From assembly GCA_947499735.1 (NCBI GenBank), contig CANMPP010000001.1:372001-436000 (forward strand): a stretch of DNA of 64,000 bases, given 5' to 3'. A program made the translations under genes and the position numbers. Below the pieces are notes generated by a model that searched no databases, was not told where the DNA came from, and saw only the letters and a list, made by a program, of their open reading frames with translations. Origin of the DNA: an uncultured Pelagimonas sp. Lineage in GTDB: Bacteria > Pseudomonadota > Alphaproteobacteria > Rhodobacterales > Rhodobacteraceae. This document shows, in pieces, positions 58,068 through 64,000 of the stretch; the stretch's first letter is position 1, and each line of letters starts with the position of its first letter.

Positions 58068-59039
58068 ATGCTCATGAAAGGCGTAACGCTGAAAGGCTTG
58101 GTTGTGTTTGACGCACTGGCTACAACGGGTTCCGTCGCGCAGGCCGCGTCTCGGACAGGTTTAAGCCAACCAGCTGTATCGCAACAAATTCGCAATCTTG
58201 AAAAGGCGATGGGACAGGATCTGCTAGATCACTCCCGCCGTCCGATGCAGCTGACCCCGGCTGGCCGGACATTCATAGCGCGTACGCGAACGGTTCTAGC
58301 CGAATTACAATTGGCGCAAAACGAACTGACCATGATGGATCTGGGCCATCTGGAGCAGTTGAGTTTGGGTATGATAGACGATTTCGATCACGACCTTGCG
58401 CCGCGTTTGGCAACGATGCTGGCGGAAAACATGTCGCGCAGCCGTTTCAAACTGCTGACAGCACCTAGCCACGAAATCGCGAACCTTCTGGAAAGAGGCG
58501 AGGTGCATATGGCGATATGTGCCGAACAAGATGGTGATTTCGCCGGCGCCTATATGTATCCTATCGCTCGGGATCCGTTTGTTTTCGTGTGTCGTAAAGG
58601 AATGGTAGATGCGATGGGCGGTGTGCAAGCCGTAATGGATGAACACCCTCTGCTGCGCTATCAGCGCGAGCAGATGATTGGTCAACGTATCGAAAAAGAG
58701 CTGGAAACACGCGGGCTCAGTTTTTCTGATCGTTTCGAACTAGGCGCACATCAGTCTTTGATGACATTGGCGGCGCGTGGCGTGGGCTGGGCGATTACAA
58801 CCCCTCTTGGATATATGCGGGTGTCTCGTTTGCATGCCGATTTAGAGGTGTTCCCTCTGCCGTTTGAAGGGTTTTCGAGAAATATTGTGCTTTATGCTGG
58901 CGCGGATTGGTCGGATCAGGTGCCAAATGACGTGGCGCGGATTATGCGTCTGCTTATTCAGGATCTGGTGATTTTACCTGCTGTGCAAAGCCAGTCATGG
59001 CTAGACGGCGAATTTAAGATCCTACAATCCGAGGAATAA
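58068..59039 (+). CDS. LysR family regulator
   Basis: A 323-residue LysR protein. The helix-turn-helix is LKGLVVFDALATTGSVAQAASRTGLSQPAVSQQIRNLEKAMG. The C-terminal effector domain covers ~90-300. It has no divergent partner within 90 bases and is convergent with the alpha/beta hydrolase, so its target is not apparent. Confidence 0.88.
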   Translation: MLMKGVTLKGLVVFDALATTGSVAQAASRTGLSQPAVSQQIRNLEKAMGQDLLDHSRRPMQLTPAGRTFIARTRTVLAELQLAQNELTMMDLGHLEQLSLGMIDDFDHDLAPRLATMLAENMSRSRFKLLTAPSHEIANLLERGEVHMAICAEQDGDFAGAYMYPIARDPFVFVCRKGMVDAMGGVQAVMDEHPLLRYQREQMIGQRIEKELETRGLSFSDRFELGAHQSLMTLAARGVGWAITTPLGYMRVSRLHADLEVFPLPFEGFSRNIVLYAGADWSDQVPNDVARIMRLLIQDLVILPAVQSQSWLDGEFKILQSEE

Positions 59040-59092
59040 TCGGGTAGCGTACATGCATGGCAACGCTTTTTGGCAGCACAGCCATTAGGAAT

Positions 59093-59848
59093 TTAATCTA
59101 AAAAAGCACGCAGAGAGGCTTCGAATTCTCTTGGTTTCTCTGCGTGTAACCAGTGCCCTGCTCCTTTGATTTTCGCAAAGCGGGCCTGTGGGAAAAGCCG
59201 ACGGATTTCGCCACGATGTTCTGGCAAAACATAATCGGATGCGGCTCCAGACAGAAACAAAGTTGGATTTTCAAAGACACCGTCTAATGATGGGAAAGAC
59301 ATGATTTTGGGCATGTCTTTTTCTAAAATATCCAAATTCAGCTTCCAGCGTTTCTCGCTCAATTCCAAGGATTGCGTGAAAAACGATTGCAATGAAACCT
59401 CTGGCACAGATTGGGCCAATTGTGCAGTGGCGTCTGAGCGTTTGGCGACCTTGCTAAGGTCTACGCTGCGCATCGCGTGAATGTATTTCAACTGTGAATG
59501 CGTGTAGGATACAGGCGCGATATCTGCGATGATCAGGCGTTTGACCAAATCGGGACGTGTCAGAGCCACCGCCATGGACGCTTTGCCCCCCATCGAGTGC
59601 CCCAAGAGATCGACAGGTGCGCCGATATGCTCGATCGCTTGCGCCAGATCCGCGGCCATATCTTCATAGCTGTGGCTATCCGCCCAAAAGCTGTCGCCGT
59701 GATTGCGCTGATCCACGGCGATGACTTCGCCGCGATCTGACATGCGTTTGGCAATAACCCCCCAATTTCTTGCAGAGCCATAAAGCCCATGCACGATCAC
59801 GAAAGGGGATTGGTCAGTGGCGGTGCCGTGGCGGATCATGTTCAACAT
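59093..59848 (-). CDS. Alpha/beta fold hydrolase (YbfF-like esterase)
   Basis: A 251-residue hydrolase. HGLYGSARNWG carries the oxyanion region, GHSMGG the nucleophile Ser and GAGHWLHAEKP the His. YbfF-type esterases hydrolyse acyl esters or acyl-CoA; the substrate is unknown. It ends close to a convergent LysR gene and lies 27 bases after the NUDIX gene, likely one transcript. Confidence 0.88.
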   Translation of the reverse strand: MLNMIRHGTATDQSPFVIVHGLYGSARNWGVIAKRMSDRGEVIAVDQRNHGDSFWADSHSYEDMAADLAQAIEHIGAPVDLLGHSMGGKASMAVALTRPDLVKRLIIADIAPVSYTHSQLKYIHAMRSVDLSKVAKRSDATAQLAQSVPEVSLQSFFTQSLELSEKRWKLNLDILEKDMPKIMSFPSLDGVFENPTLFLSGAASDYVLPEHRGEIRRLFPQARFAKIKGAGHWLHAEKPREFEASLRAFLD

Positions 59849-59875
59849 AGGCGCTGCATATCCCTTTCTTTTGGT

Positions 59876-60514
59876 TCAGACCAGACGGGAGAACCCGTTT
59901 TTCCCGCTGCCCATTTTAAAAAAGGGCAAGCCGTTGAAAGATTGATCGCCTTCAAGGATTTCAGCGATTTCTGCAAGAACCATATCTGTCACAAGGGGCA
60001 GGGACAGGGCGCGGGCCTTGGGAATTGATAGCCAGCTGAGGTGAGATAATTCCAAATCTGTTTGGTCTAACGCGTCAGGATCGTTCCGCAATGCTTTCGC
60101 ATCGGCGATAAAGAAACGGGCATCAAAACGTTGTGGCCTTTCCGGGGGCGTCAATGCGCGAAACACAAATCGCATGGCACGCGCATCAGCTTTGATCCGC
60201 GTTCCATCCTGTGAGGTATCCATATCGCCAAGCAGTAAGCCGGTTTCTTCATATAATTCCCGCACGGCCGCCGTGACGAGCGTTTTTGGAGGGCAAGATG
60301 GGGATTGAAGGGCCAATGACTTATGGCATGCGTCACTGAGCGGTGTGGCTGTTTCAAGCTCATGGTCGATCGCCTCGACACCGCCGCCGGGAAAGACGAA
60401 CACGTTGGGCATAAAGGCCGCTTTGGCGCCGCGTTGCCCCAGTAAGATCCTCGGCCCATCCACCATATGCCGTATCAAAATAATTGTTGCGGCATCTCGA
60501 ATATCAGAAGTCAT
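59876..60514 (-). CDS. NUDIX hydrolase
   Basis: A 212-residue hydrolase of nucleoside-diphosphate-linked compounds. The Nudix box is split by an insertion: VFPGGGVEA is followed ~45 residues later by AAVRELYEETGLLLG, as in the NUDT19-like group (CoA or ADP-ribose substrates). The N-terminus RDAATIILIRHMVDG is typical. It is in a run with DUF983 upstream and a hydrolase downstream. Confidence 0.87.
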   Translation of the reverse strand: MTSDIRDAATIILIRHMVDGPRILLGQRGAKAAFMPNVFVFPGGGVEAIDHELETATPLSDACHKSLALQSPSCPPKTLVTAAVRELYEETGLLLGDMDTSQDGTRIKADARAMRFVFRALTPPERPQRFDARFFIADAKALRNDPDALDQTDLELSHLSWLSIPKARALSLPLVTDMVLAEIAEILEGDQSFNGLPFFKMGSGKNGFSRLV

Positions 60515-60525
60515 ATGGTCATTGC

Positions 60526-61056
60526 TCAGTCAGTTTGGGTGATCGAGGTTTCATGTTCGTTGTCCAGCATTTGGGGTAACGGCGCTGAATTCCTGGATTC
60601 ACTCCAATTGTCTTCTTCCGCACCAAAGCCATGCATCTTGCGGGCCCATTGGAAGGCGATGATTGCGCCTTTTAGTCTGGGCAAAAGGTACAGGGACAGC
60701 GCAACAGCCCCGATCGAAAAGACTGTAAACAGTGTAAGTGGTTCCAAACGCCAGGTGATAAAAACATGCAAAAACAAGGGCGCAATGATGTGCCCAACGA
60801 TCAGGATCGTCAGATATGCAGGACCATCATCTGCGCGATGATGGTGAAGGTCTTGTTGGCAGACTTGGCAGGATTTGCGCACTTTTAGGAAAGACTGAAA
60901 AACAGATCCAGTGCCGCAACAGGGACATTTGCGACGCCATCCCCGCCAAAGCGCCGTCTTCAAATCACGTTCGCCATTTGAGGCTTCGCTGTGTGGTTGC
61001 GATGGTTCTGTTATGGGTAAATCCTCTAGCGTTGGATAGATATTGTTGTGCTGCAC
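60526..61056 (-). CDS. DUF983 family membrane protein
   Basis: A 176-residue protein. Two zinc-ribbon CxxC pairs (KCPCCGTG and SCQVCQQDL) and the HRADDGPAYLTILIVGH segment define DUF983, followed by two TM helices. The function is unknown; it often sits near respiratory genes. The gene starts the NUDIX/hydrolase run. From 61057 to 61352 I see no gene. Confidence 0.87.
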   Translation of the reverse strand: MQHNNIYPTLEDLPITEPSQPHSEASNGERDLKTALWRGWRRKCPCCGTGSVFQSFLKVRKSCQVCQQDLHHHRADDGPAYLTILIVGHIIAPLFLHVFITWRLEPLTLFTVFSIGAVALSLYLLPRLKGAIIAFQWARKMHGFGAEEDNWSESRNSAPLPQMLDNEHETSITQTD

Positions 61057-61352
61057 ATGCGTAGATCTAATGTCTTTCAGGGCTTTTTGTGACGTGTTTA
61101 AAGCATAAGCGCGATATGACAGATTGCCGCTCTGATTTTGCTGGCGGGGCCTGTCTTGTCGCGCAAACGTTACCTATTCCAGCGCACAGGCCAACTGCGA
61201 CTGGCGATAAATTTCCACCAAATGCGACGGAAGTTTTCTGATGGCCCGTAAAACTCAACAGATCCGTCAAGGAAAAACACGCAACGGCCGCTGAGTGGGC
61301 CCTGCATTTCGAGGCGGAGCGTTAAGAGTATAAGTTGGGAAGGAGCCCCACA

Positions 61353-61964
61353 ATGAAACAGAATATCTTTACGAGCAGCATTTTGGCAGGTGCATTGGTT
61401 GCGGTACTGGGCACAGGCGTTGCCGTTGCCCAAGAAACAGAGGACCGTGCCCCACGTGGCGCAGCGCGCATGTTGGAGCAATTGGACCTAAACAATGACG
61501 GGTCTATTTCAGCAGAAGAGCTGGAACAGGTGCAGGCCGATCGTTTCGCGGAAATTGATGTTGATGCAGACGGATTTGTCAGCGCTGAAGAAATTGCGCG
61601 CGCTGAAGAATTACGCCGTTCCGAGCGTATGATTTCCCGTCTGGACCAAGATGAAGACGGTAAACTGTCTGCCGAGGAAATGGCGCGCCCTGATCGCACC
61701 TCTCGCTTGATGGATGCAGATACAGACGGTGATGGTGCAATCAGCCAGGCCGAGCTGGAAGCGTTCGCCAAAGAACATGGCAAGGACCGCCGCGGCGATG
61801 ACAAAGGCAAGCGCAAAGGGCCAGATGGTAAGAAACGCGATGGTAAACACGGTGAGCATCGTGGTGAAGGTCGTGACCACAAACACGACAAAAAGCCAGA
61901 ATGTGGCCCAGAGGAAAACGCAGAAGATAGCTGCGCGAAACCGGCGGCACCTGCAGAGGACTAA
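61353..61964 (+). CDS. Secreted EF-hand protein
   Basis: A 203-residue protein with a signal peptide (NIFTSSILAGALVAVLGTGVAVA, cleavage after ~26). Four EF-hand loops follow: 45-56 (DLNNDGSISAEE), 69-80, 98-109 and 123-134, all with intact Asp ligands. The C-terminus is Lys/His/Asp-rich (KHDKKPECGPEEN). It likely binds calcium in the periplasm. It is followed by a sigma/anti-sigma/metal-sensor set in the same direction. Confidence 0.88.
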   Translation: MKQNIFTSSILAGALVAVLGTGVAVAQETEDRAPRGAARMLEQLDLNNDGSISAEELEQVQADRFAEIDVDADGFVSAEEIARAEELRRSERMISRLDQDEDGKLSAEEMARPDRTSRLMDADTDGDGAISQAELEAFAKEHGKDRRGDDKGKRKGPDGKKRDGKHGEHRGEGRDHKHDKKPECGPEENAEDSCAKPAAPAED

Positions 61965-61982
61965 TCTGTCTTTTACAAAAGA

Positions 61983-62008
61983 CGCGGGGGCCTGTTGGGG
62001 CCTCCGCG
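61983..62008 (+). terminator. Hairpin after the EF-hand gene
   Basis: CGCGGGGGCC (61983-61992) pairs with GGCCTCCGCG (61999-62008) including one G-T pair, loop of six bases. No T-run follows, so it may be a weak terminator or attenuator before the sigma gene. Confidence 0.45.
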
Positions 62009-62108
62009 GTGGATTGAGCGAATTTAGGCGCGGTTCACTTGGCTTGAGATTAGCGGCGCGATGGGGTTATGTGAACCAAACCGCGCCACAATGCGGAACC
62101 TGAAACGG

Positions 62109-62708
62109 ATGCCATTTGACACGATGAACAGTTGTGACGATGACGCGCTTTTGGCGCAATATGCTCAGGGGCAACCCGAAGCTGCCCGGGAGTTGAACCG
62201 GCGTTTTACCCCTTTGGTTTTTGCACATGCCTGCCGTTTGTTGGGCGGGGATCGCGCAGAAGCAGAAGATATCACGCAAGAGGCGATGCTACGCCTGTGG
62301 CGTGCAGCGCCAGGTTGGCGGGCCGGAGAAGCCAAGCCGCGCACCTGGTTATATAAAGTAACGGCCAATTTGTGCATTGATCGATTGCGTAAAAGACGCG
62401 GTGGAATGGCCGATATCGATGACATAGCAGAGCCAGCAGATGATGCGCCATCTGTAGAGCGTAAAATGCAGATGTCAGAACGCGCGGCGGCATTGCAAAA
62501 TGCGTTGCAACAGCTGCCTGACCGGCAAAGGCAAGCCGTGGTTTTGCGCCACATTGAGGGGCACACTAACCCCGAAATTGCCGACATAATGGATATCGGT
62601 GTGCGCGCCGTAGAAAGTTTAACAGCACGGGGCAAACGGGCCCTGGAGACGCTTCTGATTGGACAGAAAGATGTATTGGGAATTGATGGCGAAGGGGATC
62701 AAAGATGA
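62109..62708 (+). CDS. ECF RNA polymerase sigma factor
   Basis: A 199-residue sigma70-family factor. Region 2 reads DAEDITQEAMLRLWRAAPGW-like (AEAEDITQEAMLRLW), and region 4 ends with QALQQLPDRQRQAVVLRHIEGHTNPEIADIMDI. Start is uncertain: ATG 62109 (MPFDTMNSCDDDALLA) or 62124; a longer in-frame 62091 is also possible. It overlaps the next gene by ATGA, whose product is likely its membrane regulator. Confidence 0.85.
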   Translation: MPFDTMNSCDDDALLAQYAQGQPEAARELNRRFTPLVFAHACRLLGGDRAEAEDITQEAMLRLWRAAPGWRAGEAKPRTWLYKVTANLCIDRLRKRRGGMADIDDIAEPADDAPSVERKMQMSERAAALQNALQQLPDRQRQAVVLRHIEGHTNPEIADIMDIGVRAVESLTARGKRALETLLIGQKDVLGIDGEGDQR

Positions 62709-63085
62709 GTGAGAAGGGAAAAGCTTGCGAACTTGATGCGTTTTTTGATGCGTTTAAAGCAGACGCGCCCCAACCTGATGCGGATTTCTTAGACCGTATG
62801 GACATGCTGGCCTTGTCGGAAATGCCAGTGCAATCCGAAGATCTGCCGATCCTGAACACGATTCAGTCTCATTCAGCGGGTAGAACGATCTTGGAGCGCG
62901 TTTTAGACATGCTGGGTGGCTGGACTGGAGCTGGCGGTTTGGCATCAGCGTGTGCGCTGGGTGTTGTGATCGGGTTGAATGCTACCTCAGGTGTGGCCGG
63001 GATTTCCGACGTAGATACGGCAAATTACAGCACGTATGGAATTGGGCTGCTCGAAGAGTTCGAAACAGCCCTGCTTTTGGAGTGA
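62705..63085 (+). CDS. Putative membrane anti-sigma partner
   Basis: A 126-residue protein coupled by ATGA to the sigma gene. An acidic N-terminal half (ACELDAFFDAFKADAPQPDADFLDRMDML) precedes one hydrophobic segment (GGLASACALGVVIGLNATSG) and a short tail. The layout fits a regulator holding the sigma factor at the membrane, although no anti-sigma motif is identified. Confidence 0.6.
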   Translation: MSEKGKACELDAFFDAFKADAPQPDADFLDRMDMLALSEMPVQSEDLPILNTIQSHSAGRTILERVLDMLGGWTGAGGLASACALGVVIGLNATSGVAGISDVDTANYSTYGIGLLEEFETALLLE

Positions 63086-63088
63086 CGC

Positions 63089-63598
63089 ATGTCTGAGCAA
63101 AATAAAACCCAAATGTCTTGGCGTCTGCGTACCCTGCTTTATACATCTCTTGCCGTGAACCTTTTGGTGCTCGGTATAGGTGCAGGTATTCTTGCTCAGG
63201 GAGGCCCCAAGCCTGAACCCAACAATGGGGCAGAGCGTGGTGGGACCGCATACATACGTGCATTGGATCCTGAACAACGAGATGCGTTGCGCAAGCAATT
63301 GCGAAATCGTTTTGATGGCGAACAAGGTATTGGTGGGCGGCAAGATCGTGATCGGGGTCAAATCTATCTGGATATAGTCGCTGCGATGAAAGCTGATCCT
63401 TTTGACCGAGAAGCGTTAATCGAAATTTTTGATGATCAAACAGATCACAATGCCGAACGGATACGCAGAGGTCAGAACGAGTTGCGCGATTTCATCCTAT
63501 CAATGGATGATGATGCTCGCATAGCTTTTGCCGATCGTTTGGCAGCAGATATAGAGGCGAAATCGCAAAGACGTCCTATAGAACCGCCGCGGGATTGA
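63089..63598 (+). CDS. Periplasmic heavy-metal sensor-like protein (CnrR/CpxP type)
   Basis: A 169-residue membrane-anchored protein: one N-terminal helix (LLYTSLAVNLLVLGIGAGIL) and a helical Arg/Asp-rich domain (EQRDALRKQLRNRF, FILSMDDDARIAFADRLA), as in proteins annotated as heavy-metal sensors. It starts three bases after the preceding gene, so sigma, partner and sensor form one operon. The inducing signal is unknown. Confidence 0.7.
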   Translation: MSEQNKTQMSWRLRTLLYTSLAVNLLVLGIGAGILAQGGPKPEPNNGAERGGTAYIRALDPEQRDALRKQLRNRFDGEQGIGGRQDRDRGQIYLDIVAAMKADPFDREALIEIFDDQTDHNAERIRRGQNELRDFILSMDDDARIAFADRLAADIEAKSQRRPIEPPRD

Positions 63599-63616
63599 TA
63601 TCTGTTCAGAAAATAA

Positions 63617-63643
63617 AAAACAGGCCGCTATGGCCTGTTTTTC
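63617..63643 (+). terminator. Rho-independent terminator of the sigma operon
   Basis: AACAGGCC pairs with GGCCTGTT around a five-base loop, followed by TTTCT on the plus strand and preceded by an A-run. Confidence 0.82.
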
Positions 63644-63669
63644 TCTGTCTTGACCTAACTTAGGGGACA

Positions 63670-64000
63670 TTAGGCGCTGGATGGTAGGTCGCACAGGCTT
63701 TTGACGATTGTGGTTGCAGACACTTGTGCTGCCTCTATGTCGCTCTCGTCATCTTTTCCAAGGAGAGCCTGATTTTTCCCGGCGGCTTTGGCCTGATAAA
63801 GGGCGGCATCGGCGATATCAATCAACGCTTGAGACGTCTGACCAGCATTCGGTTCACACATGGCAATCCCAACACTTATCGTGACGGGAACCGCGTACCC
63901 ATTCGGCAAACGGACGCTTAGCTGTTCAACGCATTTCACCAAACGTTCCGCGGTGTTCATGGCCGCATCTGTATCAGAATCGGGCAGTGTGATGACGAAC
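63670..64000 (-). CDS. GGDEF (diguanylate cyclase) protein, C-terminal fragment
   Basis: The frame is open to the window edge (FVITLPDSDTDAAM...), probably directly after the GGDE of the GGDEF motif. It contains VTISVGIAMCEPN and IDIADAALYQAKAAGKNQ, the C-terminal hallmarks of a diguanylate cyclase. Upstream sensory and catalytic parts are beyond the window, so activity cannot be judged. Confidence 0.85.
   Translation of the reverse strand, partial: FVITLPDSDTDAAMNTAERLVKCVEQLSVRLPNGYAVPVTISVGIAMCEPNAGQTSQALIDIADAALYQAKAAGKNQALLGKDDESDIEAAQVSATTIVKSLCDLPSSA

Overview
The window looks like a chromosomal segment of a marine alphaproteobacterium of the Rhodobacterales (Roseobacter-like). Reasons are the gene families seen: a class I PHB locus with CTGC-N3-GCAG PhaR-type operators, murA followed by a DUF2948 gene, EcsC, DUF1178, DUF983, a Hint-domain protein and a short sigma/anti-sigma/periplasmic-sensor cluster. 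Base composition is moderate. Species cannot be named from the sequence alone.

Left chromosomal part (1-24.1 kb). This holds the 3' end of topA, a two-subunit 3-oxoacid CoA-transferase (scoAB), a frameshifted flavin reductase, and the PHB locus (phasin, synthase and divergent depolymerase). After it come apt, a LysE-type exporter, mtnP, a MerR regulator divergent from a DUF2938 membrane protein, a SulP transporter, two acyltransferases, a flavin reductase, EcsC, ptsP, lysC, LysR/SDR genes, waaA and a Hint protein. CoA-transferase and PHB genes fit together as carbon storage and acetoacetate handling.

Mobile element (about 24.1-53.1 kb). A large serine recombinase gene runs straight into a tRNA-Thr(GGT) gene on the opposite strand, so the right boundary is at the tRNA 3' end. 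The left boundary is somewhere after the Hint gene and was not resolved. Cargo from left to right: mobilisation module A (small leader gene, MobC, relaxase, coupling ATPase); three genes of unknown or uncertain role; a broken resolvase; about 2.3 kb of tailed-phage-like DNA (virion protein fragment and M15 peptidase); mobilisation module B (small gene, MobC, relaxase); ArdC antirestriction protein. Next is a four-gene ATGA-coupled operon (RHH regulator, DNA methyltransferase, nuclease-methyltransferase fusion, zinc-hook SMC-like ATPase). It is followed by a 470-bp array of hairpins, an XRE regulator, and a membrane protein/serine protease/VirD4-like ATPase cluster. No type IV secretion genes are present, so the element is at most mobilisable. 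It reads as a nested, defence-carrying island.

Right chromosomal part (53.1-64 kb). This holds tRNA-Thr, murA, DUF2948, lepA, a lipoprotein, a LysR regulator, an alpha/beta hydrolase, a NUDIX hydrolase, DUF983, an EF-hand protein, an ECF sigma factor with its putative membrane partner and a heavy-metal-sensor-like protein, then the end of a GGDEF protein.

Caveat on sequence quality. Six plus-strand genes show a break that one extra base would repair, four or five of them in a run of T. This pattern suggests missing bases in the assembly as much as genuine pseudogenes.
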